Assembly (NCBI GenBank): GCA_023213395.1
Contig: CM041465.1
Coordinates: 58,969,741 to 59,033,740, forward strand
Reading direction: 5' to 3'
From: Cycas panzhihuaensis
Lineage: Eukaryota > Cycadophyta
DNA: 64,000 bases
In this document: positions 36,800-49,100 of the stretch, piece by piece
How positions within the stretch are numbered: the first letter of the stretch is position 1
How the letters are laid out: each line of letters begins with the position of its first letter
Notes under the pieces: model-generated
The model's input: only the letters and a program-made list of their open reading frames with translations
Told to the model about the DNA's origin: nothing
Database searches by the model: none
Made by a program: the position numbers and the translations under genes

Positions 36800-39700
36800 C
36801 TTTTTGTATAATAAAGACGATAAAGAAAGTCTTCATCATGTTGATTCCCTTTTGATAGAGATTTCTTTTATCTTTAGAAAATCTCACAAGTTTAGAAAAT
36901 TGACTTCAGTCAATAACTTGGTAAGAATATCAGCAACTTGTAAATCAATTTCATATAAAAGAGATTTGATCCATAGTGTTTATTTGCTTGCTTCAATGAG
37001 TGCTTGATATTTAGCTTCGGTTGTTGATAGAGCTAGCGCCTACAATTTTTTACTAGACCATGTGATAGTTGATGAATCTAGAAAAAAAACATAACCTGTT
37101 GTTGACTTACGATCATTTGTGTCGCCTACCCCATCTGAATTAGTATATCCTGTTATGGTTAGAGGATTATTGCAAGAATTATAAGTTAGGCCATAAAAAA
37201 TACTATTTTGAAGATATCGAAGAATACGTTTAGCAGCTTTCCAGTGTGATTCATATGGGTTTTGCATATAATGCAAATATAAAGCAATAGCATAAGATAT
37301 ATTTAGTCGAGTATGCATTAAATAAATAAAAGTCGATAAAATTTTTATATAAAGTTGGATCACACAGGGGTGTGGAACAGTTAGTAGATAATTTTATTCA
37401 TGATTGTAAAAGATTAGAAATCGGTTTAGTGTTTTTCATGTTAAATCGTTTTATTAGATCTAAAATATATTTTGGTTGAAATATAGTTATTTTTGAATTA
37501 TGTTAGTAAAATTGTCATCCGAAAAAATAGTGTAAAAGACCTAGATCGGTCATTTCCAATTTATTTATCAAGGTTGTTTTTAGTTAATGAATGTTATTGT
37601 TTGAAGATCCTGTGATGATGATATCATCAACATATAGAATTAATATAGTAATATTCCTATCTTCACATTTAAAATAGAGATTTAGATCATTGATACATCT
37701 AGTATATCCAATTTGAATTAAGTAATCATCAACTTTTGTATACTAAGTTCAAGGAGCTTGTTTCAATCCATAGATGGATTTTTTTAATTTATAAACTAAG
37801 TTAGGATTGTCAATAAAACTAGGAGGTTGAGTCATGTATATTTTTTCTTTGAGATCACCATTTAAAAAAGTGCTCTTAACATCCATTTGATGAATTTCTC
37901 AACCAAATTTGGCTGTTAGAGCAATAACAATTTTAATAGTATTCATCTTTGCAACAGGTGCGAAGGTTTCATTATAGTCTATACCATCGATTTGAGAGAA
38001 TCCTTTCGCAATTAGGTGAGCTTTGTATTTTTCAATAGTTCCTGATGAATTAAATTTGGTTTGATAAACTCATTTACAATCAACTAGATTTTTTGCTAGT
38101 GGAAGTGGAATAAGATACCAAGTTGAATTCTTATTTAAAGAATCAATTTCAACTTACATGACTTGCTGCCATATGGGATTGTTACTAGTTTGTTTAAATG
38201 TTTTAGGATTATCACTAGTCATTATTTTAGTCATTAGTACATAATTAGTTTATAATTTTTGAGAACATGTTCTCCTGATATCTGAAGGATTACCTATGTC
38301 AAATTCAATATCAGAAAGAGTTTTTTTTGCTCATACAGGCTGTTTGTTTGTGAGAGTTTCTATAGTCATAGGTTGATTAGGTTGAGTGGAAGGATCAATA
38401 ATAGTTGGTTTAGATAATGTCTAATTCTGGATTTACATAGATAGGGATTCTATCATTTCAAGGTCAGCTTATTTTTGAGAGGAGTAAACAAAATAGGTAT
38501 TGATTAACAGATTCTCAATAGGAAGTTCTACATAAGTAGAGGTTGAAGAGGATCATTCTTCATCAAATATTACATCATGCAAAATTGAGATTTTATACGT
38601 GACTGGATCTAAAAGTTTATAAGCTTTGCTCTGTTCGCTGTATCCAACGAAGATGTATTTTTGACTTTTAGGATCAAGTTTCTTGTATTTTTTTTTGAAA
38701 ACGTGTCCCCATGCAATATTTTCAAAGATTCTAAGATATTTAACTGAGAGATTTCGTCTAGACTATTTTTGTTCTGGCGTAACATTTTGTAAAGATTTAT
38801 TAGGTAATTGGTTTAAAAGATAGTTAAAGCAGAAAATTGCTTCTGTCCACAACTTTAAGTCAAGATTCTTTGCATGTAACATGCATCGAGTCATTTCGAC
38901 AAGAGTATGGTTCTTGCATTCAACAACACCATTTTATTGAGGAGTATAGGTAATAGAATGTTGAAATTAAATTTCGTGTCTCTTACAAAAAGAAGTAAAT
39001 TTGCCACTTAGGTACTCTTTGACATTATCAGATTTGAAAATTTTAATCTTTGGGTTTGATTGATTTTCAATAAGTGTTTTGAATTCATTGAAGATATCAA
39101 ACACTTGATTACGAGTCTTGAGTATGTACACCCCATATTTTCTCGAAAAATCATCAATAAAGGTGAAGAAATAATGACTGTCAAAGTAAGAAGTTACATG
39201 GAATGATCTACATATATTAGAGTGAACAAGTTCAAGTGGAACTTTTGTTCTAAATTATGTCTGATATGGAAAGGGATCTATGTGTTGCTTACATATTACG
39301 TAGGCTTCGCAAACACCATAAACAATATTTAGGGTAGAAAGACCATGAACCATATCATGTCTTTTTAGATATTGAAGTTTGTCATAATTAGTATGGCCAA
39401 ACCGTGCATGCTATAATTTACTGATTATGTCAGATTTGACTATAAAGGCATTAAAATATTTTGTTTTAGTATTTTGTAAATTAGTTAAGCTATAGAGACT
39501 TGTTTTATGATCAACATATCTAGAGGTAATAGATTTGAATTTGTTTAATGGTTCTTTAATAATAAATTTATCTTTCTAGAATTTGATAATAAGATCTTTC
39601 TAGCAGATTTGGTAAACAGAAAGAAGATTTGATAATAAATAAGGCACGTAGAAGACATCCTTAACTAAACCATCTTTCAGAGTGACATTACCTGATCCTT

Positions 39701-40852
39701 TTACTTTGAGTTGGAATCCACTCCCAAAAGAAATATCTTCTTCAAAGTTAGTATCAGATTGATAAGTGGATAAATTCTCCTGGTGTTCTGTTATGTGATG
39801 GGAAGCACTAGAGTTAAGAATCCATTATGGTGATATACTAGATGGAGCAATAAAGGCATAGGTAGAAGTAGTTAAAGAACGATTATATGATTGGGGTTAA
39901 GTTTGAATTCTTTTAGAATCTTTTCAAGTTTCTGAAGCTATTCTATTTCTACAGACATCAATGGCATGGCCTTTTTTGTGACAATAGGCACAACTGATGT
40001 TCTGTGAAGGATAAACGGTGTTCCGTTTTAGAAGAGACTATTTAGATGTATTCTGATATTTAGGTGGATTAGAGTACTTAGTGTTGTTTTGAGAACTAAA
40101 AGGTAGACCTCTATGAGGTTTCTAGAATTTTGGATTACTATTAAAGTTGTTCTGATGTTTAGTTTTATTTTGAGGCTTAGTTTTGGAAAAGAAAGCCTGA
40201 GAAGAATCTTTTAATTTACCTATTTAAATTAACATCGTTTGATGTTCTATCAGTTTGTTTGTCAATTAATTAAAAGTTATTAGAGGATTACCAACTTGTT
40301 GTCTAGCAGTATTGAAAAGATTAAAGTATTTTGGTAGTTTATTTATCGTAAGATGAATGAGCGTATCATCGTTTTTAGCATGTGTGACTATTTATTTTTT
40401 ATCACCTACTTTAATTATAATTTTAATACAGTTGCCTAGATCTTTATTGATTAGTTGAGTTTTAGATAAAAAGTCTTCAACTTTAAAAAAATCATCATAA
40501 TTAAGGTCATACAATTGTTGTTTTAGGACAATCAATTGTTGTGTGTCAACCTTATCATATTTCTCCTTAAGAGTATTCAAGACAATGGTTAGATCGTCTA
40601 AATTAGAGAACTGTCGATTGATTTATGGTAATAAAGATGTTAGGATGGTGTTTAGGGCTACATCAGAGTTCATAAGATATACCATATGGATTTCTGAAGT
40701 TGCATCTTTTGGTTTTTTGAATTCACCTATTATATATCGTCATATCTTCTGTTGTTTAAGCTAATAGGAAATGCGATTCTTCTAATCGGCATAGTTTGAA
40801 ATTTCATTTAATCTGGAATCGACGCAGTGGTTGTCCCTGGTATTAGTGCCAT
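36800..40852 (-). pseudogene. Copia-B gag-pol
   Basis: Polyprotein of a Ty1-copia element, moderately decayed. The gag starts MALIPGTTTASIP at 40852. The zinc knuckle CAYCHKKGHAIDVC (near 39990) is intact. The protease active site reads ILNSSASHHIT (near 39820), with Asn where Asp is needed. Integrase runs from about 39300 down to 38500. RT (about 38200-37400) has QMDVKSTF and SIYGLKQAP, and the active site ILILYVDDIIIT (near 37640) is kept. The connection and RNase H part reads SYAIALYLHYMQNP and GYTNSDGVGD (37363-37040). Several stops and shifts occur, so it is not expected to be functional, though it is better preserved than Copia-A. Confidence 0.88.
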
Positions 40853-41440
40853 ATTAGGAATTGAAAACGTTGATTAGAAGTTTGTTTGAGTCAAAAAATT
40901 TGGAGAATCTAGATGAAGAAGTGTAGGTGATAAAAGTCACATAAAAAATTACTAAACATCAAAGTAATCCTATTAACATTTCATTGATAATTAACATACA
41001 TATTTAATCGAATGACAAGAAATTGAAAATCATTATTATTTAAGTTTGTTTGGATATCCTTCTCCTAGAGAAAAAGAATTAAATATTCCCTTTTTCTAAA
41101 AAAACATGTTAATAGTCCCCCTTATTGTTTTAAAGAAATTGAAGAATAAGTTACTTGTTCAATTACAAGCAAAAGAGTTTGAGTGTTGAATTAAAAAAGG
41201 AGTTAAAAAAAAAGGGTTTTATTTGTTTTAATTGATCAATACATTAAGATAAGTAGAGAGTGTTAATCATTTTATAAATGAAATGTAATAAGGGGTTAAT
41301 CATTAATGAATTAAATAAATTAAATTAAAAAAAATATATAATTAAGAGATGACGGACTTGAACTAACTATTAATGAAATAAAATTATTTTTGTATTGGCA
41401 GAAACATTGAAATGTTTTAAATTTTATTTGGGGTGTGAGG
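40853..41440 (-). other. Copia-B leader, AT-rich part next to gag
   Basis: AT-rich DNA without coding signal. Copia-A has a comparable AT-rich segment just before its gag, so this part probably belongs to the element family. Confidence 0.5.
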
Positions 41441-41833
41441 GGGGGGAGGAAACCCTACTTGGTTCGCGTTCTTCAGATCAACAGAGGTAGCGGCGAGGGA
41501 TTTCGCTCTGCATTCTTCAACTCAATAGAGGCGTCTCTTCGGATCAGAGACGGAGGAGCAGCCAGAAGCAAAGCTCTTTAGTCATCGTATGACATGCATG
41601 GAAACCTGCCTTCACTGCAACAATTCAAGAGCTTGGACCATTCCATCCATCTCATGTTTGTTCCTTTAATAAATTCACCAAACCCTGCCCTTGGACCAGG
41701 TGCTTCTGTTCAATTTACCTTGCCATTGTCGGGGTTTATTCTTCACCTTGGGATGAGAATAGCCATTTTCTATCTCTCTTGGTGACGTACGTTTATTATC
41801 CTTCTATGTTTTGATATTTTCAACCCCTTTGCA
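41441..41833 (+). other. Gene-like segment in the Copia-B leader
   Basis: It is GC-richer than the rest of the element and looks like a plant 5' UTR (GAGGAAACCC, GGCGAGGGATTTCGC, several GGAG/GCAG words) followed by an open frame from 41594 that starts MHGNLPSLQQFKSLDHS and runs 63 codons. 'GGTGACGTACGT' at its end resembles a splice donor region. No family is recognised. It may be a second captured host fragment or a family-specific leader sequence. Confidence 0.35.
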
Positions 41834-42397
41834 TCTGACTGGGGGTGGTGCAAACAAAAGCTTGGAGCAACTACAATATTAGCTATGTCCCTTGCCATTT
41901 GCAAAGTTGGAGCTTTTGTAAAGAAGATACCTCTTTATCAGCACATTACCAATCTTGATGGAAACAAATCATTAGTGATACTTATCCCTGCCTTCAATGT
42001 TATCAATGGAGGCTCACATGCAGGCAACAAACTTGCAATGCAGGAGTTCATAATTCTTCCTGTGGGGGTTTCTTCATTTAGAGAGGCCATGAAAATGGGT
42101 ACAGAAGTTTACCATTATTTGAAGGCTGTAAAGAAGAAATATGGTCATGATGCAACAAATATTGGAAATAAAGGAGGCTTTGCTCCTAATATTTAGGACA
42201 ATAAAGAAGGCCTTGAATTATTGAAGACTGCCACTGGCAAGGTTATTATTAGCACAGATGCTACAGCTTCTGAGTTTTATAGTAAGAAGGATCACCTATA
42301 TGATTTGAACTTCAAGGAGGAGAATAATGAAGGGAGCTAGAAGATATCAAGATCTGAGCTAATCAGGCTATATGAATCATTATTAAAACATAGAGGC
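41834..42397 (+). pseudogene. Enolase pseudogene fragment, middle part
   Basis: Enolase (2-phosphoglycerate hydratase, glycolysis) in one + frame from about residue 105 to about 270 of a plant cytosolic enzyme. Recognisable blocks are [63 protein letters not shown], then after a stop [25 protein letters not shown] and [14 protein letters not shown]. Two in-frame stops (after APNI and after NEGS) and a loss of about ten residues before KVIIST break it. The catalytic Glu of the family motif GDEGGFAPN is Lys here. No intron interrupts a stretch that covers several exons in plant enolase genes, so it probably derives from mRNA. It is antisense to Copia-B, inside whose leader it lies. Confidence 0.92.
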
Positions 42398-42429
42398 CGA
42401 ATCTCTGTGCACTTGATATCAAAGTGAAC

Positions 42430-42651
42430 ATGGAAACCATCGATTCAATTAAGGGCATAATAATTTTTGACAGTAGGGGTAATTCCACCATTGAAGTAGA
42501 TCTTTATCTTTCATACGGTACTCTTAGTAGAGCAGTTATTCCAAATGGTGCTTCAACTGGTGTGTATGAAGCATTAGAGTTGCATGATGGAGGAAAGGAC
42601 TATTTTGGAAAAGGTGTCACAAAGGCTATTAAAAATGTCAATTCAATCATT
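42430..42651 (+). pseudogene. Enolase pseudogene fragment, N-terminal part
   Basis: Starts [20 protein letters not shown] and continues [52 protein letters not shown], corresponding to about residues 1-70 of plant enolase. It contains the mobile loop GASTG that closes over the active site. It is open throughout, but ends at the primer-binding site of Copia-B, one base before it. It lies downstream of the middle fragment, so the gene order is swapped: residues 105-270 come first and 1-70 second. No intron is present. Confidence 0.92.
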
Positions 42652-42652
42652 G

Positions 42653-42670
42653 AACCTGGCTCTGATACCA
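42653..42670 (-). other. Copia-B primer-binding site (18-nt initiator-Met tRNA match)
   Basis: The + strand reads AACCTGGCTCTGATACCA, identical to the 3' end of plant initiator-Met tRNA including CCA. Its complement is the minus-strand primer site and directly abuts the LTR. Confidence 0.93.
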
Positions 42671-43124
42671 TGTAGAAGAAAGGTATTATGTACAATATCA
42701 ATAGGAACAAATTATTAAGCATTCATAGGAAGAAATTGACATTGTACACATATACATTTTCGGCAGGTGGAAAACCCCTTTTGGGAAAGAAAAACCGCCT
42801 ATGAAAGTATGAGTTTATTGGCCGAAATCTTTTACATAGACTTAAAGATTAGACCTGACCAGAAATACCCTCTATATACCAAGCTAATGGTGGAGACTAC
42901 CCTTCAGACAGGCTTATAACAACCTCCTAGATTCCTAGAGCAACTCCTAGAATCTAGGAAAGGCTAATTAAATAATGAGAGGTTTGTTGAAATGGGCAGT
43001 TGCTCATTTCAACAACCTTTATATAATAAATAATAATTAACATTAACTTTATAAAATGAACTTTTACATAACTTAAATTTATATTTAGACATGTGATCAA
43101 AAAGTAACATTAGCTTTTCTAACA
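42671..43124 (-). repeat. Copia-B 5' LTR
   Basis: Plus-strand TGTAGAAGAAAGG to CTTTTCTAACA. It is followed by target duplication TTGTT. Partner of 36331-36782. Confidence 0.92.
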
Positions 43125-45438
43125 TTGTTGTATATTGTTGTTAGTCCAAGTCTGTTAGAAGTTGTCTCAACCATATTGCTTCACTTGCAGCACTTATTAC
43201 AAATTTGTATTCAGTTTCTGTTGATGATAACATAGTAGTGGTTTGTCTTTTACTGCTATAAGAGAATGTTGTTGACCCAAGAAAGAAGCAATAACCACTT
43301 GTGGACTTTATTTATTTTTTGTCTCTTGCTTAATCTGAGTTGTAGAACCCTTTCAATTTTGTTGATTTTTCTCTAGGGTATATTAATTTTAGATCAACTA
43401 TTCCCTTTCTATACCTTAGTATTCTTCTTGCAGCTTTTTAATGTTTTATTTTAGGTTCTTGCATGTTTCTTAAAACCAAACCTACTGAATATGATATGTT
43501 TAGTCTAGTTGTTGTGAGATAGATTAAGCTACTAATCAGTTACTTATACAGAGTTGCATTGGCCAAAGGTTCTTCTTCTTTTGTGACCAGGTTACAGTTT
43601 ACCTCAATGGGTGTTGCACATGGATTGTAATTTTCTATTTGAAATTTAATCAATAAGTCCTTGATGTACTTTCCTTGAGATAGGGTGATGGAGTCCTCTA
43701 GTTAGTTAACTTCCAATCCCAAATAATAACTTAGAAGACCCAAATTGGTCATTTCAAATTTTCTTTCTAGTTGTTTCTTTATGTTTTTGATTGATTCAAC
43801 ATTGCTCCTTGTGATTATCATGTCGTCTACATAAAGTACAACTATAGTGATCAACCTATTTCTTTTCTTTACATATAAGCTTGAGTCAAAGTCATAATGT
43901 CAAAAACCATTCTAACACAGATGCTTGTCTAATTTAGCATACCAAGTTTGAAGGGCCTATTTCAAACAATTTATAATCTTTTTCAATTTACAAACCAAGT
44001 ATTCTTATCCTTCCTTGATGCATCCTTCTAGTTGCATCATATACACTTCCTCATCTAGTTCTCCATTTAAGAATACACTTTTAACATCTAGATAAAAAAC
44101 TTTCCAATTTTATTGAGCTGTCAAGGTGACAACAATTGTCATTGTATTTAATTTTGTTATAAGAGAAAATGTTTCTTTGAAATCTACTCTAGATGTCTAG
44201 GTGTAGCCTTGGCAATAAGCTTGGCTTTGTATTTTTCAAATTTTCCATTGATTCCTTCTTTGATTTTATAAACCCATTTGCAGTTAACCACTAGTTTATT
44301 GGGAGGTGACTCAACTAATCCCCATGTTTGGTTCTTGGCAATTAATTACATTTTTGAATCCATTGTTGTTCTCCATTCTAGCTAATCTTTATTGTGTCTC
44401 AATATTGTTGTACAATGCCCAAGGTATTTAACTTCTAGTTCTGTACATAAATAAATATCCTTTTCCTTCTTCAATCATTTTGATATACCATCTTGGTACT
44501 TTCTTTTCCTCTCTTGGTTCTTCATCAGTGGCTGATTCTTCTTATGGTTGTTCCTCTTCTACTGAGATTGAATCTTCATGTGATACTAGTGAAGATTCTG
44601 ATGTTTGAGGGATCTCTTCTGGGGTAAGTTCTGATGCCTCTTCCATGATAATTTCTTGAGATGTTGCTTTTAATCCCTCTTCAATTTGTTTGAATTGAGG
44701 CTTGTTATCTAGAACATCTTCTTCATTAAACACAACATCTCTACTTACATAAGATCTTGTTAGTTTTTGGATTTATGCATTTATAAGTTTTTGAATTTTT
44801 GTTGTATCCTATTATGATACATTCTATACCTTTTACATCAAATTTTGATCTCCTTTTATTAGGAATATGGACAAATTCTTGACATCCAAATACATTTAAA
44901 ATGCTTACATCAGGTTTCTTACTTATCCAAGCTTCTTCCAGAGTGATTTGCTTTATTGCTTTTGTAGGACTTTGATTTATCAAATAATATGCAATGCTAA
45001 TTGCTTTTGCCCAGTAGGTTTTTAAAATGTATTTTTCAGAAACCATATCATGAGCCATTTTCATGATGGTTTTGTTCTTCCTTTTAGCAACCCCATTAGA
45101 CTAAGGGGTATAGGGAGTTGTGAAATGTCTACGTATTCCATTTATTTTACAAAAGTTCAAAAAATCTTCGATATGTATTCTTTACCACCATCTAACCTAA
45201 TGCACTTTATTTAAGCTTCAGATTTTAACTCTATTTCTGCTTTGAATTCTTTGAAGATTTTAAAGACTTTAGACTTATTATGGAGGAAGGACACCCATAT
45301 CTTTCGAGTGAAATCATCAATGAAAGTCAAAAAAATACCTGCATCTATTGATTGAGAATGGAGTAAGAGGGCTACATAAATTGGTATGAATTAACTCTAA
45401 CTTATTTTGGGCACACCAGCTGCTTTTCTTGAATGAAA
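43125..45438 (-). pseudogene. Copia-C RNase H start, RT and integrase
   Basis: Minus strand, right to left: integrase with MKMAHDMVSEKYILKTYW, AISIAYYLINQSPTKAI and FGCQEFVHIPNKRRSKFD (45064-44741); a Glu/Ser-rich linker (44733-44542); RT from about 44350, whose active site VLYVDDMII (near 43825) is kept; then the RNase H start. The left end joins 36330 and the right end joins 56105 in Copia-C. Stops are scattered throughout. Confidence 0.8.
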
Positions 45439-46085
45439 TATTGAGAACCAATGTCCCAACCCTTTTGCTGCCACCAAGATCTAAACTATTCTTGTAACTA
45501 GTTACGAAAATTAAAACTAAAAATTACATGCAAGTTCTTAAACCAGAGATAAAACAAATAGACTGAATAAGAAATCCAAGTACATAAATACACCTGATAT
45601 AATGTGGTAAAACCCTAGCAGTGTGTTAGGAAAACATCCACATAGGAAATGTATCGATCTTTATTGTCACAGAATAGAGAAAATATACATAATCCTATAG
45701 CAGAGTGCTCATAGCAATAATAATCAGCTGCCCAACTCCTCACAGTATATTAAATAACCTCAACATAATGAAATATGTCCTAAATCGAGCTACATGAGAG
45801 AGTCATACAAGGCAAAAATCTGGACCGTAGAATCTAGGGTATTTTTATCGGATGACCTTGATTCTCTTTACAATTTAATATAGTTTTCAGTGTTAATTTT
45901 TCAGGTTGGGGGCTGTTGCCCTTGAACCCCTTCTTAGTGGGGTGCGTTCCACGTCCCCTGCACCCTCTGGGCCAAGGGGGGCTCCTGCCCCCCTTGGAAC
46001 CCTTTGAGAAAGGTTTGGGGGGGAAATTACGCTGCCAACATGCTAAAATTTAAGTCTCCAACCATTGTTGTCACATTACCTAATA
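45439..46085 (-). repeat. Copia-D LTR 1 (outer left)
   Basis: Plus-strand TATTGAGAACC to TTACCTAATA. It contains a perfect GC hairpin at 45972-45997: 11-base arms CCAAGGGGGGC/GCCCCCCTTGG with loop TCCT. Confidence 0.88.
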
Positions 46086-46130
46086 ATCTTCACTTTGATA
46101 ATAATTTACCTGGTACCTTTTCTGGACCCT

Positions 46131-49100
46131 TCATAATCTTTTCTCCAATCCAAGAGAAGTCAAACACCATTTAAACTTCTCTAATGGTACTAGTTTTGTG
46201 AACATATCAGTACAATTCTGTTTTGTATCAACCTTCTCAAGTGCCACTCCACCTGCTTCTACAACCTGTCTAACAAAATGGTACTTAAGAGCAATATGCT
46301 TTATTCTACTGTGATAAGCTAGATTTTTAGCTAAGTAAATAGTACTTTGACTATCACAAAATACCTTTACCTTTTCTTGTTTCCTTCCAAGCTCAACCAA
46401 TAGACCCTATAACCAGATTTCTTCTTTCCAAGCATGTGCTGCAGCAATATATTCAGCCTCTGTAGTTGATAATGTAATTGTGCTCTACAATTTTGACATC
46501 CAACTAATTAGACCATTTGCAAGAGTAAATACATAACCTGAAGTAGACTTTCTCTTATCTAAATCTCCTGCAAAGTCTGAATCAACATATCCACAGACTT
46601 GATTATTTGTACCTCTAAAGGTGATGCAATAGTCACTTGTGCCTCTTAAATACCGAAGCACCCATTTCACTGCTGTCCAATGTTCCTTTTCTGGATTTGC
46701 CATAAGCTTGCTAACTACACCGACTGCATGTGAAATGTTAAGTCTTGTACATACCATGGCATACATCAAACTTCCTACTGCACCGGCATAAGGCACATGA
46801 GACATATATTCCTTTTCTTCTTTATTATTAGGACTCGTACTCGAAGAAAACTTGAAATGGGAAACCAATGGGATACTCACTAATTTCACATTTGCCATAC
46901 TAAACCTGGTTAGTACCTTCTCTACATATTTCTACTGTGATAACCATAGCTTACCATTTTTCCTATCTCTGTGTATCTCCATACCTAAGATTTATTTTGT
47001 AGCTCTTAGATCCTTCATATCAGAAGTCCTAGCCAATTGAGTCTTTAACTTATTGATTTCTTCCATGCTCTTGCTTGCAACCAGCATGTCATCAACATAC
47101 AATACTAAGATAATCCATAAATTTAAAGTAAACACAATGATCATACTTACTTCTTTTGAAATTTTGGCTCTCTATGAAGGTATCAAACTTCTTGTACCAT
47201 TGCCTAGGAGATTGCTTTAGGCCATATAATGATTTTTTTAGCCCGCAAACAAGTTTTTTTCTAGCATCCTGTACAAACCCTTCTGGTTGGTCCATATAGA
47301 TCTCCTCATCTAAATCTCCATATTAAAAAGTTATTTTTATATCTAACTACTCCAACTCCAAATCAAGAGAAGCTACTAATGCTAATAGCACTCGAATTAA
47401 AACAAGTTTGATAACTGGTAAAAAGATCTCATGAAAGTCAATGGTTGCTTTCTGTGCAAAGCCTTTAGCCACTAGTCTTGCCCTGTATTTGTCAACCTTT
47501 CCATCAATATCTGTTTTCATCTTAAAAATCCACCTACAACCAATAGTCTTCCTACTATGTGGAAGTTCCACCAAGTCCTATGAATTATTTTTCTTCAATG
47601 CATTTATCTCTTTCTACATAGCCCTCTTCCACTTCTCACTATGGATATCATCTACTGTTTCTTGATAACATGTAGGCTCACCATCATTAGAAACCAAAGC
47701 AATAGAAGTAGACAGGCTGTACCTGTCAAGTGGATGACTAACTCGTGTAGATCTTTTAACTGTTGGCAGAGGAGTGTCCACATACTCATATAAATCTATT
47801 GTAGATTCATCTTCAGAAAGATCTTCCCGTTCTTCTGATTCCAAAGATGACTGGGTTTCAAATTTGACCCGTTGATGTTAATCTTTCTGCTCTTATTTCA
47901 CTTCAACTTCTACACTGTCTAATTTTAGAAGGGTGATTCATCAAATATAACATCTCTATTAATGGTGATTTTATGGGCAGTAGGATCCCACAACCTATAT
48001 CCCTTCACACCATCTTTATCACCATAACCAACAAAGATATATTTCTTAGATTTTGGGTCTAACTTTGAATATTTACTTGTATCAGTATGGACATAAGCAT
48101 CACAACCAAAAACTCTCAAATTTGAATAGTCACATAGATGTCCAGTCCATACCTCTTCAGGAATCTTGTAGTCTATTGCAAGTGATGGTGACCTATTTAC
48201 CAGATAGTAAGATGCTTGAATAGCTTCTGCCCACAAGCCTTGCTCCACCCTAGTATTACTTCGCATGCTTCTTGCTCTTTCCAAGAGTGTCTTATTTATG
48301 TGCTCAGCAATGCCATTTTGCTGTGGAGTATAGCTAATGGTCTTGTGTCTTTCGATCCCAGCTTCTCTATAATAGTTCTCAAACTCCAAGGAGTTGAACT
48401 CATCTCCATTGTCAGTTCTTAAACATTTGATTGACTTACTAGTGCTATTCTCAACTAGAGCCTTAAACTGCTAAAACACACTGAAAACTTTATATCTCCT
48501 TTCTGGAGTAATCATCTATAGTACAATGATCCTCCACAAGATATTTTAGGGGCTGGTCTCCACACATCTTAATGTATGTAATTCAGAACTCTTTTACTAG
48601 TGTGACTCCTTACTTTAAACCTAAGTCTACATTGTTTTCCAAAAACACAATGTTTACAAAAGCCAAATCTGAAAGTTGTAAGTCAGGAAGTAACTTACAG
48701 TTTATCAGCACCTTAAGTCCTCTCTCACTCATGTGCCCAAGTCTCTAATACCATAATTGAGCTGGATCTTCTGCAGTCTTTGATACTGTAGCTACTTAAC
48801 TGATATCTATACTTCCTACTATAATGTAAAGATTTTCTTTCTTTAAGGCTTTCATAACAACCAAGGTACCCTTTGACACCTTTAGGACTCCTTCATGACC
48901 TGTATACTTAAAACCACCCGAATGTAGTTCACCCAAGGAAATCAGATTCTTTTTCAGATTAGTTACATGTCTAACCTCAGTTAATGTTCTCACTACCCTA
49001 TCAAACACCTTAATTCTGATGCTACCAATGCCCACTGTCTTACAAGAAATTTCATTTCCCATAACTACATCACCACCATCAAGAGGTTGGTATGATGAGA

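Larger units (their letters stand above)
36331..43124 (-). mobile_element. Copia-B: complete copia element carrying enolase fragments
   Basis: LTRs at 36331-36782 and 42671-43124 agree at about nine in ten bases by eye. The perfect 5-bp duplication TTGTT flanks both ends (36326-36330 and 43125-43129). The primer site and purine tract are in place. Minus-strand gag, zinc knuckle, protease, integrase, RT and RNase H all occur in copia order with moderate decay. A 1.8-kb leader between primer site and gag contains antisense enolase fragments and another gene-like segment. It is closely related to Copia-A and Copia-G. It inserted inside the RNase H of Copia-C. Confidence 0.92.

Noticed and set aside
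42653-42670. A tRNA-Met gene fragment
   Set aside because: It is only the 18-nt primer-binding site including CCA, which plant tRNA genes do not encode, and it abuts an LTR.
41885-42675. A functional enolase gene
   Set aside because: Fragments are in swapped order, lack the C-terminal catalytic half, contain stops and have lost a catalytic residue.
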